A stretch of DNA of 33,455 bases from an uncultured Oscillospiraceae bacterium (GTDB taxonomy: Bacteria; Bacillota; Clostridia; Oscillospirales; Ruminococcaceae), in assembly GCA_934232845.1 (NCBI GenBank), contig CAKQGD010000017.1, forward strand, positions 1-33,455, in the 5' to 3' direction. The notes under the pieces are model-generated. The model was not told where the DNA came from. It worked only from the letters and a program-made list of their open reading frames with translations, and ran no database searches. Position 1 is the first letter of the stretch. Each line of letters opens with the position of its first letter. Of the stretch, positions 15,713 to 23,757 are shown one piece after another. The position numbers were made by a program, and so were the translations under genes.

Positions 15713-16909
15713 ATGAAAAAATTTGCTGCATTTGTCATGGCTTTTGCCATGGTCGCCTGCTGCCTCGCCGGCTGCGGCGGCAACGCCTCCACCTCCACCC
15801 CTGCTTCCTCTTCCGGAAGCACTTCCGCCGAGTCCTCTGAAAACACTCCCGCCGCTGGCGGCGCGTTTAAGATCGGCACCTGCGGTCCTCTGACCGGCGG
15901 CGCCGCAATTTACGGCAATGCCGCAGTCAACGGCGCAAAAATCGCCGTCGATGAAATCAACGCCAAGGGTGGCCTGCAGATCGAATATCAGGAACAGGAC
16001 GACGAAGCGGACGGCGAAAAGTCCATCAACGCTTACAACACCCTGCTTGACTGGGGCATGCAGATTCAGGCCGGCCCCATCACCTCCGGCGCAGGCATCA
16101 CGGTTTCCGCACAGGCGTACAATGACCGCGTGTTCTGCCTGACTCCCTCCGCCTCCTCCATCGACGTGATCACCGACAAGGACAATATGTTCCAGGTCTG
16201 CTTCACCGATCCGAACCAGGGCGTAGGCTCCGCCGATTATATGGCCGAGCACTTTGCCGACAGCAAGATCGCTGTAATCTACCGCAACGACGATGCCTAT
16301 TCTCAGGGTATTCGTGACACCTTCGTCGCGGAAGCCGCCGCGAAGTCCCTTGAGGTTGTCTATGAAGGCACCTTTACCAACGACACCGCCACCGACTTTT
16401 CCGTGCAGCTGACCGCCGCGCAGGCCGCCGGCGCCGACATGATTTTCCTTCCCATCTACTATCAGCCCGCTTCCGTGATCCTTTCTCAGGCCAATGCAAT
16501 GGGCTACAATCCCACCTTCTTCGGCGTTGACGGCATGGACGGCATTCTGACCATGGAAGGCTTTGACCCCGCTCTCGCCGAGGGTGTTATGCTTCTGACC
16601 CCCTTCTCCGCCGATGCCGAGAATGCTCAGGATTTTGTCGCCAAGTATCAGGATCTCTACGGTGAGACTCCGAACCAGTTCGCCGCGGACGCTTATGACA
16701 CCATCTACATCCTCGCCGCCGCGCTTGAGGCTGCCAAGTGCACGCCCGACATGTCCGCCGAGGAAATCTGTGACGCTCTGGTCGCCGTGATGCCCACCCT
16801 CTCTTTTGACGGTCTGACCGGCACCGGCATGACCTGGTCTGCCACCGGCGAAGTTTCCAAGGCTCCGATGGCTGTCGTCATCAAGGACGGCGTCTACGTC
16901 ACTCCGTAA
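15713..16909 (+). CDS. livJ: Branched-chain amino-acid ABC transporter substrate-binding lipoprotein
   Basis: A 398-aa extracytoplasmic binding protein that delivers leucine, isoleucine or valine (or a related amino acid) to the LivHMGF transporter. A lipoprotein signal peptide ends in LAGC with lipidated Cys21, followed by a Ser/Thr/Gly-rich linker to about residue 45. The mature part is a type-1 periplasmic-binding fold: FKIGTCGPLTGGAAIYG, AVNGAKIAVDEINAKGG, GPITSGAGITVSA and IAVIYRNDDAYSQGIRDTF. ATG 15713 has AAAGGAG 7 nt upstream. Strong codon bias and a hairpin after the stop fit high expression. The ligand is assigned from family and operon only; some homologues bind other amino acids or urea-like ligands. 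Confidence 0.93.
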   Translation: MKKFAAFVMAFAMVACCLAGCGGNASTSTPASSSGSTSAESSENTPAAGGAFKIGTCGPLTGGAAIYGNAAVNGAKIAVDEINAKGGLQIEYQEQDDEADGEKSINAYNTLLDWGMQIQAGPITSGAGITVSAQAYNDRVFCLTPSASSIDVITDKDNMFQVCFTDPNQGVGSADYMAEHFADSKIAVIYRNDDAYSQGIRDTFVAEAAAKSLEVVYEGTFTNDTATDFSVQLTAAQAAGADMIFLPIYYQPASVILSQANAMGYNPTFFGVDGMDGILTMEGFDPALAEGVMLLTPFSADAENAQDFVAKYQDLYGETPNQFAADAYDTIYILAAALEAAKCTPDMSAEEICDALVAVMPTLSFDGLTGTGMTWSATGEVSKAPMAVVIKDGVYVTP

Positions 16910-16926
16910 GTTTCTTATAAAAAAGT

Positions 16927-16957
16927 GGAAAGCTGCGGGTATATCCCGCGGCTTTCC
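16927..16957 (+). promoter_or_regulatory. Intercistronic hairpin between livJ and livH
   Basis: GGAAAGC-t-GCGGG pairs with CCCGC-g-GCTTTCC around TATAT, 17 nt after the livJ stop, with no T run. It looks like an mRNA-stabilising or partial-termination hairpin. These are common after binding-protein genes, which must be expressed in excess of the permeases. Confidence 0.65.
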
Positions 16958-17049
16958 GCCGTATTTCTGCGGCGGAGACAAGCGCGGAAATGGCTTGGGG
17001 CTTCCGCTTTTGTTTCTGTCGCAAAAGAAAAAGAAAAGAGGTGCGTCTT

Positions 17050-17928
17050 ATGGAATTTCTCTCCTATCTGATTTCCGGTATCAGTCTGGGGAGCGTGTAC
17101 GCCATTATCGCGCTCGGCTATACGATGGTTTACGGCATCGCCAAGATGCTTAATTTCGCCCACGGCGACGTCATTATGGTCGGCGGCTACATTTCCCTGT
17201 GCGCAATGAGCTATCTGGGGCTTCCCAGCTTTGTCGCGATTCTGCTTGCGATGCTTGTCTGCACGGTGCTGGGCGTTGTGATCGAGGGGCTGGCCTATAA
17301 GCCTCTGCGTTCCGCGCCGTCTCTTGCAGTACTGATCACGGCGATCGGCGTCAGTTACTTCCTGCAGAACTCCGCTCTGTTGATCTGGGGCGCAAATCCG
17401 AAGGTCTATTCCCCCGTGGTAACCGGCACTCTCAAGCTTTTTGACGGACAGCTTCCCATTTCCTATGTTTCCGTTGTGACCGTTGCGGCCTGTATCGTCA
17501 TTATGCTCGTGCTGACCGCTTTCACCGGGAAGACCAAAATGGGAAAAGCCATGCGTGCCTGCTCCGAAGACAAGGGCGCCGCCCAGCTGATGGGCATCAA
17601 CGTCAACCGCACCATTTCCCTGACCTTTGCCATCGGCTCCGCACTCGCGGCAATTGCCGGCGTGCTTCTCTGCTCATCGTATCCGACCCTGATGCCCACC
17701 ACCGGCTCCATGCCCGGCATCAAAGCGTTCACCGCCGCCGTATTCGGCGGCATCGGCTCCATCCCCGGCGCTTTTCTGGGCGGTATTCTTTTGGGCGTGA
17801 TCGAGTCCCTCGCAAAAGCCTATATTTCCACACAGCTTTCCAACTCCATCGTATTTGCCGTACTGATTGTTGTTCTGCTGGTACGTCCGGCCGGACTGCT
17901 GGGCAAATATGTGCCTGAGAAGGTTTGA
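17050..17928 (+). CDS. livH: Branched-chain amino-acid ABC transporter permease LivH
   Basis: Inner-membrane permease of the branched-chain amino-acid transporter. The product is 292 aa with about eight hydrophobic helices. Family motifs include YLISGISLGSVYAIIALGYT at the N-terminus, MVYGIAKMLNFAHGDVIMVG, the cytosolic coupling-loop region KTKMGKAMRACSEDKGAAQL, MGINVNRTISLTFAIGSALA, and FTAAVFGGIGSIPGAFLGGI. ATG 17050 is preferred, with an AAGAGGTG site upstream. The frame is open to 16990, but that extension has no ribosome site. LivM starts 10 nt after its stop. Confidence 0.95.
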   Translation: MEFLSYLISGISLGSVYAIIALGYTMVYGIAKMLNFAHGDVIMVGGYISLCAMSYLGLPSFVAILLAMLVCTVLGVVIEGLAYKPLRSAPSLAVLITAIGVSYFLQNSALLIWGANPKVYSPVVTGTLKLFDGQLPISYVSVVTVAACIVIMLVLTAFTGKTKMGKAMRACSEDKGAAQLMGINVNRTISLTFAIGSALAAIAGVLLCSSYPTLMPTTGSMPGIKAFTAAVFGGIGSIPGAFLGGILLGVIESLAKAYISTQLSNSIVFAVLIVVLLVRPAGLLGKYVPEKV

Positions 17929-17937
17929 GGTGACGGC

Positions 17938-18990
17938 ATGAAAAAAACAACTAAAATCGACTTTGCAACTTACCTCGGCGTGATCGTTGTGTTCGCCGTC
18001 GTCCTGTTTTTGAAAAATGAGGGAATGCTCAACCGTTCCCAGTCGGGTCTGCTTGTGCCCATTTGCTGCTACATCGTCATGGCCATCTCGCTGAATCTGA
18101 CGGTCGGTATTCTCGGCGAGCTCTCTCTGGGCCACGCAGGCTTTATGAGTGTGGGAGCCTTTACCGGCATCATTACGGCAATGAGCCTGCAGAACATCAT
18201 TCCCCTTGCTCCACTGCGTCTGGCCGTCGCGATCGCGGTCGGCGCCCTGTTCGCCGGAATCGCGGGCTTCGTCATCGGTATTCCGGTGCTGCGCCTGCGG
18301 GGCGACTATCTCGCCATTGTGACGCTGGCCTTCGGTGAAATTATCAAAGAAGTCATGAACTGTCTGATCGTCGGCTGCGACGCCAAGGGCCTGCATGTCA
18401 TTTTTAATATCAACGGCAGTAAAGGCGTCTCGGACCTGAATCTGGCTGAGGGAGGCCTTGTTATCATCAAAGGCGCCCAAGGCGCGACCGGTACAAAGAT
18501 GATTGCCTCCTTCACGGCAGGTTTTGTCCTCATTATGATCGCGCTGATCGTCGTGCTCAATTTTGTACGCAGCCGCGCCGGCCGTGCGGTCATGGCCATT
18601 CGAGACAACTCGATCGCTGCGGAAAGCGTAGGCATCCCGATCACAAGATACAAAATGACGGCTTTTGTGATTTCTGCCGCGCTTGCTGGAGCCGCCGGCG
18701 CATTGTACGGCATGAACTATTCCAACCTTGTGGCCACAAAGTTTGATTTCAACACTTCGATTCTCATTCTTGTGTTCGTCGTGCTCGGCGGTCTGGGCAA
18801 CATTTGGGGCTCGATCATCGCAGCAGCTGTTTTGTATATCCTGCCGGAGGCGCTGCGCAGCTTTGCCGACTACCGTATGCTGATGTATGCAATTGTCTTG
18901 ATTCTGGTTATGCTTGCAACCAACAACAGTCAGTTTAAGACTCTGTTCAAGCGGATCATTCCGAAGAAGGGAGGCGCCGCCCATGAGTAA
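17938..18990 (+). CDS. livM: Branched-chain amino-acid ABC transporter permease LivM
   Basis: Second permease subunit, pairing with LivH. The product is 350 aa. It has an N-terminal helix, the NLTVGILGELSLGHAGFMSV block, GIPVLRLRGDYLAIVTLAFG, the coupling-loop region RSRAGRAVMAIRDNSIAAES, and a C-terminal VFVVLGGLGNIWGSIIAA segment, all typical of LivM. ATG 17938 has GAGGTGA just upstream, overlapping the livH stop region. Its 3' end overlaps livG by 8 nt, which indicates tight translational coupling. Confidence 0.95.
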   Translation: MKKTTKIDFATYLGVIVVFAVVLFLKNEGMLNRSQSGLLVPICCYIVMAISLNLTVGILGELSLGHAGFMSVGAFTGIITAMSLQNIIPLAPLRLAVAIAVGALFAGIAGFVIGIPVLRLRGDYLAIVTLAFGEIIKEVMNCLIVGCDAKGLHVIFNINGSKGVSDLNLAEGGLVIIKGAQGATGTKMIASFTAGFVLIMIALIVVLNFVRSRAGRAVMAIRDNSIAAESVGIPITRYKMTAFVISAALAGAAGALYGMNYSNLVATKFDFNTSILILVFVVLGGLGNIWGSIIAAAVLYILPEALRSFADYRMLMYAIVLILVMLATNNSQFKTLFKRIIPKKGGAAHE

Positions 18991-19837
18991 GGATTTTTCC
19001 AATGTCAAAATGATTCCGGTGCCCGAGGCAATTCAATCCATCATTCCCGAGCGCGATAAAGACATTGCCCCGATTTTGGAATGCAGTCATCTGGGCATCG
19101 ACTTCGGCGGTCTTCGCGCCGTCGACGACTTTAACCTGACCATCGGCCGCACGGAAATCGCCGGTCTGATCGGACCAAACGGCGCGGGAAAAACAACCGT
19201 CTTTAACCTTTTGACAAAAGTCTATCAGCCGACCCGCGGCACGATTCTTCTCGACGGCGTCGACACCGCCGGAAAAAACACCGCTCAGGTCAACCAAATG
19301 GGCATTGCGCGTACCTTTCAGAACATCCGCTTGTTCTCCAATCTTTCCGTCGAGGATAACGTAAAGATCGGACTGCACAATCAAGAGCCGTACTCCACCG
19401 TCAGCGGCATTCTGCGCCTGCCGAAATACTGGAAGCAGGAAAAAGCCGCCCATGAGCGCGCGCTTGAGCTGCTCTCGATTTTCGACATGCAGGATATGGC
19501 CAAGTATAGTGCCGGTTCCCTGCCCTACGGCGCACAGCGCCGCCTTGAAATTGTGCGCGCCATCGCAACGAATCCCTCTCTCCTTCTGCTTGATGAGCCG
19601 GCGGCCGGCATGAACCCGTCCGAAACGGCGGAGCTTATGGAGAATATTGTGAAAATCCGAAACATGTTCCACATCGCGGTGCTTTTGATCGAGCACGATA
19701 TGAATCTCGTGATGGGCATCTGTGAGGGTATCTGTGTACTCAACTTCGGCAGGGTTATCGCCAAGGGCTCACCCGCACAGATTCGAAACGACCCTGTTGT
19801 CGTCGAGGCATATCTCGGCAAGAAGAAGGAGGCGTAA
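18983..19837 (+). CDS. livG: Branched-chain amino-acid ABC transporter ATP-binding protein LivG
   Basis: One of two ATPases energising Leu/Ile/Val import. The product is 284 aa. An unusual N-terminal extension of about 30 residues precedes the usual start ILECSHLGIDFGGLRAV. Walker A is GPNGAGKTT (residues 64-72), the Q loop is RTFQNIRLF, the signature region SLPYGAQRRLEIVRA is a diverged form of LSGGQ usual in LivG, Walker B is LLLLDEPAAGMN, and the switch is LLIEHDM. ATG 18983 has AAGGGAGG 8 nt upstream and overlaps the livM end. livF starts 3 nt after its stop. All catalytic elements are intact. Confidence 0.95.
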   Translation: MSKDFSNVKMIPVPEAIQSIIPERDKDIAPILECSHLGIDFGGLRAVDDFNLTIGRTEIAGLIGPNGAGKTTVFNLLTKVYQPTRGTILLDGVDTAGKNTAQVNQMGIARTFQNIRLFSNLSVEDNVKIGLHNQEPYSTVSGILRLPKYWKQEKAAHERALELLSIFDMQDMAKYSAGSLPYGAQRRLEIVRAIATNPSLLLLDEPAAGMNPSETAELMENIVKIRNMFHIAVLLIEHDMNLVMGICEGICVLNFGRVIAKGSPAQIRNDPVVVEAYLGKKKEA

Positions 19838-19840
19838 CCG

Positions 19841-20538
19841 ATGCTGAAAGTCAACGACATCAATGTATACTACGGCAGCATCCATGCCATCAAGGGCGTC
19901 TCTTTTGAAGTGAAGGACGGCGAGATCGTTACCTTGATCGGTGCCAACGGCGCCGGTAAAAGCACGATCCTGAAGACGGTTTCCGGCCTGATGCACAGCA
20001 AAACCGGCTCGGTCGAATTTATGGATCAAAATATTTCTACCATCGCCCCGCATCACATCGTCGAGGTCTTGCCCATGTGCCCGAAGGCAGACGGATCTTT
20101 TTGCAGATGACCGTAGCAGAAAATCTGGAGATGGGTGCTTTCACCCAGTCTCCCGAGCATATGCAGGAAGATCTGGATAAAGTATTCGAGCAGTTTCCCC
20201 GTTTGAAAGAGCGCAGAGATCAGATCGCCGGTACGCTTTCCGGCGGCGAACAGCAGATGCTTGCCATGGGCCGTGCGATTATGAGCCGCCCAAAGCTTTT
20301 GATGCTTGATGAGCCCTCGATGGGCCTTGCGCCGATCTTAGTCGAGCAGATTTTTGACATCATCCGCGCCTTTCACAAAGCGGGCACTACGATCCTGCTG
20401 GTAGAGCAGAATGCGCAGATGGCTCTTTCGGTCGCAGACCGCGCCTATGTGCTTGAGACGGGCCGCATCGTCATGAGCGGCATCGGCGCAGAACTGGCAC
20501 AGAGCGACGCCATCAAAAAAGCCTATCTGGGCGGATGA
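19841..20538 (+). pseudogene. livF: Branched-chain amino-acid ABC transporter ATP-binding protein LivF, frameshifted
   Basis: ATG 19841 has AAGGAGG 8 nt upstream. The first frame gives LKVNDINVYYGSIHAIKGVS, Walker A GANGAGKST, and runs to HHIVEV (codon ending 20068). From 20071 the match continues in another frame: AHVPEGRRIFLQMTVAENLE, signature LSGGEQQMLAMGRA, Walker B LLMLDEPSMGLA, switch LLVEQNA, to the stop at 20538. LivF proteins normally read G-I between these parts (VGIAHVPEGR). The observed GTC-TT-GCC is thus best explained by loss of 4 nt (or 1). Read as given, the first frame ends after 89 residues without signature or Walker B, so LivF would be inactive. A sequence or assembly error is possible. 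Confidence 0.85.
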
Positions 20539-20565
20539 TTCTCTTTATTCACTATCCTCCCTTTG

Positions 20566-20606
20566 AAAAAACCACCAACCGCAAAAAAGCGGCCGGTGGT
20601 TTTTTG
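20566..20606. terminator. Bidirectional terminator between liv operon and lipoprotein gene
   Basis: AAAAACCACC-aa-CCGC pairs with GCGG-cc-GGTGGTTTTT around an A6 loop, with T runs on both strands. It ends both convergent transcription units. Confidence 0.9.
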
Positions 20607-20641
20607 GTTTTTATTATAATTTTACTTGGTATCTGTCTTTT

Positions 20642-22498
20642 TTAATTCACCGATACAAAGCCCTGCTCGCGCAATTCTTCCTTTGTGGCGGAGGTATAAG
20701 TACCGTCAGTGCGGTCATACACCCCCGCGATATAGCCGCTGCCCTTGGCCTCACCCGAATAGACGGCAATTTTGTCGCCGTTGACGCGCATGCTCATATT
20801 TAAAAGGCCAAACGACGACGATGCCACCTTTTCGCCGGTGTCCCAGCTTTCCAGCAAAGTGCCGTCAGCGGCACAGCTGCCAATACGGTATGTGGTACTA
20901 TAAAGAAACAGCCCGGGTCTTTCCTCCTCATCGTGATACCACTGTTCTTCGGTTCCCTCCGCGTAAAGGACCAGCCACGTCATATCCTGCGGGTCGCGGC
21001 GGAAGGTAAACAGATACCGCACCGTTTTGTCGGGCAGCTCTCCGAGCGGGAAATTATCTTCTATTCGGAAAAAGGGGCCGTCCTGCGTATTTTCGGGCGA
21101 ATAGATGCGCAGACTGGTAAGCTCCTGATAATACACGTCGTTATTTCGGAAAAAGCCCATGTTGCTGTAGCCGCCGTACATTCCGCCCGAGCAGGCGACA
21201 AAGGAAAATCTGCCCGTCAAATTGTCGCGCAGAACGATATTCCATGTGCCTACGTCACCTGCGCCCAAAAAGCTGGAGGTGCCAAGCGAATACAGCCCGT
21301 TGGGCGAGGTTTGGTACAAGCCCTCGACATGCTCGGGACGGATATCATACCGAAGTGACGCATTGCCCGCCGCAAAATCCAGCGTCAAGGTAGAATCCGT
21401 CATAAAATCCTCTATGGTGATCTGCTTTTTTGCAAAGTCCGTGACGATGTTGGCCTCGGTCACTCCCTCGAACTCGTCCGCGCGAAGATTAAAGTTCGGC
21501 GACAGGTCGGGCAGTGAAAGCACCATCCAATTTTCCAGTTCGCCGTTATGGTACAGCAGGGCCAGCTGTGCTGCAGTACCCGGATAGTTGGACATACCGG
21601 CCTGCCAGCCGTCCTCCTCCACACGAAGACGCACATAACCCTCGATATATTGATCCGTATCGGGCGAATACGAGTTTACTTCCTCCTTGCCCATATGGCA
21701 GAAGATTTTCAGACCGTCCGCAGACTGCACCACATCCATCCGCCTCGGAAAAGACAGGGAATGCGGATCTGTCTCGGACGTATTCCATTCATCCTCATAA
21801 AACGTTCTGCGCTGATCCAAAGAATATGTAACTGTGCAGGCTTTTTTCAGCGCACCCGATTTATCATACAGCAGATAGCCGTCATGCTCCTCATCGGCAA
21901 AGGCAACGGCAAGACCGCCCTCGCCGTCAAATGCCGCGGCCAGAAGCCAGTACGGCCTGCCGCCAAAATATGATAGGTCCAGAACGGGCATTTTAAGCGG
22001 CTGCAGGGTATTCACATTGTAAAAAGCAATCTCGTTTAAAGTCGAGATGCACAGCGCTCCGTCCCCCGCGTAGTTGACCGAGCCCCATTCTGTTCTCGGA
22101 TTATGGACGATTTTGCCGTCGTACTCATTTTTAAAGATATCGTACCAAAGCTGTCCCGTCAGCGGCAGGGTAAGCTCGTCCCCGTTCTTGTGCGACAGCG
22201 TCAGCGTAAACAAAATCTCGCTGCCCTCGCCCTGCGCGACGTCTGTCACATCGGCCGTGATGCCAAAAAGGGCAAGCTGGTTTAGCACCCCTGCGGGAAC
22301 AAAATCCTCTGTGGTCAGTTCGCTGACGCGCCCTTTTACCTCTTGGGCGACGCGCTCTGCCGTGGGGTCTTCTTTTTGCGGGGCGTCCTCCTCCAAGGCG
22401 GGAGCATCCGCCCCCTGCGAGGACGGCGGTGCGGCCTGTCCCGCGCAGGCGGTCAGCAGCAGTGTCAATGCCAAAAGACAGGAAATCCACTTTTTCAC
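20642..22498 (-). CDS. Large lipoprotein of unknown function
   Basis: I do not recognise the family. The product is 618 aa with a clear lipoprotein signal (KKWISCLLALTLLLTAC, lipidated Cys18), then a Pro/Ser/Glu-rich linker to about residue 45. The mature part is beta-rich with many aromatic residues. Repeated short strands such as GDGALCISTLNEIAFYNV, YLLYDKSGALKKACTV and AADGTLLESWDTGEKV suggest a beta-propeller-like or WD/PQQ-like fold (inference). The start is GTG 22498 with GGGGAGAG 6 nt upstream; the frame opens earlier at 22549 without a ribosome site. It is last in a likely five-gene run from mnmL, 34 nt after the DUF2500 gene, and faces livF across a shared terminator. Confidence 0.85.
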   Translation of the reverse strand: MKKWISCLLALTLLLTACAGQAAPPSSQGADAPALEEDAPQKEDPTAERVAQEVKGRVSELTTEDFVPAGVLNQLALFGITADVTDVAQGEGSEILFTLTLSHKNGDELTLPLTGQLWYDIFKNEYDGKIVHNPRTEWGSVNYAGDGALCISTLNEIAFYNVNTLQPLKMPVLDLSYFGGRPYWLLAAAFDGEGGLAVAFADEEHDGYLLYDKSGALKKACTVTYSLDQRRTFYEDEWNTSETDPHSLSFPRRMDVVQSADGLKIFCHMGKEEVNSYSPDTDQYIEGYVRLRVEEDGWQAGMSNYPGTAAQLALLYHNGELENWMVLSLPDLSPNFNLRADEFEGVTEANIVTDFAKKQITIEDFMTDSTLTLDFAAGNASLRYDIRPEHVEGLYQTSPNGLYSLGTSSFLGAGDVGTWNIVLRDNLTGRFSFVACSGGMYGGYSNMGFFRNNDVYYQELTSLRIYSPENTQDGPFFRIEDNFPLGELPDKTVRYLFTFRRDPQDMTWLVLYAEGTEEQWYHDEEERPGLFLYSTTYRIGSCAADGTLLESWDTGEKVASSSFGLLNMSMRVNGDKIAVYSGEAKGSGYIAGVYDRTDGTYTSATKEELREQGFVSVN

Positions 22499-22532
22499 GT
22501 CGATCTCTCCCCTTTTTGTCAATTTTAAACCG

Positions 22533-22925
22533 TCAGCGTGCCCTCTCAAAGCCGAGGTAGCGCGTTCCCTGAAAGGTCAGTTTGCCCTCGTCGCCCTCCA
22601 TCAGCTGGCCATACTCCGTACCCGCCATCAAAAATTCCATGCGGTCGCCGCTTTCCACCTCAAAGGTCACAAAATAATCCGTCGACGAGGTCGCATGCGA
22701 CATCGCCATGTTGTCATGATGGTGGTGATGGCGGATCCGTACGTCGCTGCGTCGGGAGATAACCCGCGCATCGACCGTCAGCACCGGCGAATGATTGTTT
22801 TTGCTCCACTGGCGCGCGCCGCGAATGGACTGCACAATGAGCGTACCGAATACAAATACAAAACCGATTACCACAATGACAGGCACAATGGTAAACATCA
22901 AATTAGAAATGCCGGAAAACATCAT
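22533..22925 (-). CDS. DUF2500 membrane protein
   Basis: A 130-aa protein with one N-terminal membrane helix (residues about 8-32, IVPVIVVIGFVFVFGTLIVQ). A soluble domain follows, with SPVLTVDARVISRR, a His-rich stretch HHHHHDN, YFVTFEVESGDRMEFLMAG and GDEGKLTFQGTRYLGFER. These are the conserved blocks of DUF2500, a family of unknown function. The His run may bind metal but is not a family constant (inference). ATG 22925 has GGAGG 9 nt upstream; a TTG at 22931 is too close to that site. The small neighbouring gaps suggest one operon with the flanking genes. Confidence 0.85.
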   Translation of the reverse strand: MMFSGISNLMFTIVPVIVVIGFVFVFGTLIVQSIRGARQWSKNNHSPVLTVDARVISRRSDVRIRHHHHHDNMAMSHATSSTDYFVTFEVESGDRMEFLMAGTEYGQLMEGDEGKLTFQGTRYLGFERAR

Positions 22926-22953
22926 AGCCAAAATCCTCCCTCCCTTAAGTCTC

Positions 22954-23196
22954 TCAGTATTTTACATGATTCTGCTGCTTTTCTTTGGCACGCGGTGAGA
23001 AAAGAACCTCTCCCAGCCGCCGAACCGCAAAAGCGGACAAAAAACCAACCAGAAATACTCCCGCGCAGTGCAGAAACAACGGCGGCCACGTATCGTTAAA
23101 ATTTCCCGGGAAAAACAGCCGCGGCACCAGCGCGCCGCCTATCATTACGCCAAAGCCGGTCGCAAGGCTGGATGTCAGCAGCGGGTGTCTCTTCAT
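22954..23196 (-). CDS. Small two-helix membrane protein, unknown
   Basis: An 80-aa protein with no family I recognise. Two hydrophobic segments are visible: residues about 8-30 (SSLATGFGVMIGGALVPRLF) and 38-60 (PLFLHCAGVFLVGFLSAFAV). A charged tail SPRAKEKQQNHVKY follows and is probably cytosolic. ATG 23196 has GGGAGGG 8 nt upstream, which supports real translation. It lies 15 nt after mnmM and 28 nt before the DUF2500 gene, so it is likely cotranscribed. Confidence 0.7.
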   Translation of the reverse strand: MKRHPLLTSSLATGFGVMIGGALVPRLFFPGNFNDTWPPLFLHCAGVFLVGFLSAFAVRRLGEVLFSPRAKEKQQNHVKY

Positions 23197-23211
23197 ACGG
23201 GTTCCCTCCCG

Positions 23212-23757
23212 TCATCTTTTTTCGACGATCATCATGTACGGCGAATCCGGCACATTGAGCAGCCGGTAGATAAATACATCGCCGACGCATTTGTCCAGCG
23301 ACGCAAACCACGTCTGCAAAAGTTCTCCCTCGCGCGCGCCCTCGGCGTGTCCGGGGTACACCGCGACGCCCAGCACGCCGCCCGGCACAAGCGCCTCGAC
23401 CGCGCCCTGCACCGCCGCCAGCGTCGTGCCCGTACGGGTGGTAAGCGATCTGTCTCCGCCGGGGAGAAAGCCGAGATTGAAAAGTCCGCCGTCAATTTTC
23501 CCCGGCACATAGCGGCGAAAAGCATCGTGGCTGTCTAAAATCAATTCGGCGTTTTCATAGCCTTTTTCTTTCAGCAGCGCCGCCGTCTGCTCGAGCGCGG
23601 CGGGCTGAATATCAAACGCATACACCCTGCCCCGCGGGCAAAGCGAGCAGAGAAACGCCGTATCGCGGCCCTTGCCCATCGTAAAATCGACGTAAGTACC
23701 GCCTTCCTTCGCGGTAAGGGCAAGTCGATCCTTCGCCAGCTGTAAAATACCGATCAT
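23212..23757 (-). CDS. mnmM: tRNA 5-aminomethyl-2-thiouridine methyltransferase MnmM (YtqB-like)
   Basis: A 181-aa class I SAM-dependent methyltransferase of the YtqB family (formerly 'putative rRNA methylase'). B. subtilis YtqB is now known as MnmM, which methylates nm5(s2)U to mnm5(s2)U at the wobble position of certain tRNAs. Seen: the SAM-binding motif YVDFTMGKGRDTAFL, the acidic end VYAFDIQ, FNLGFLPGGD in the catalytic region, and a C-terminal NVPDSPYMMIVEK. ATG 23757 has GGAGG 7 nt upstream and overlaps the preceding radical-SAM gene as ATGA. The pairing with that gene matches the ytqA-ytqB arrangement and strengthens the call. Confidence 0.9.
   Translation of the reverse strand: MIGILQLAKDRLALTAKEGGTYVDFTMGKGRDTAFLCSLCPRGRVYAFDIQPAALEQTAALLKEKGYENAELILDSHDAFRRYVPGKIDGGLFNLGFLPGGDRSLTTRTGTTLAAVQGAVEALVPGGVLGVAVYPGHAEGAREGELLQTWFASLDKCVGDVFIYRLLNVPDSPYMMIVEKR

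Noticed and set aside
15296..16981. A 561-codon open frame antisense to the liv leader and livJ
   Set aside because: Antisense shadow of a strongly biased high-GC3 gene; Gly/Val/Asp-rich low-complexity translation, no ribosome site, and livJ on the other strand is unmistakable.
17674..19008. A 444-codon minus-strand frame across livH, livM and livG
   Set aside because: Spans several real genes on the opposite strand and has a His/Gln/Asp-rich composition typical of antisense translation.
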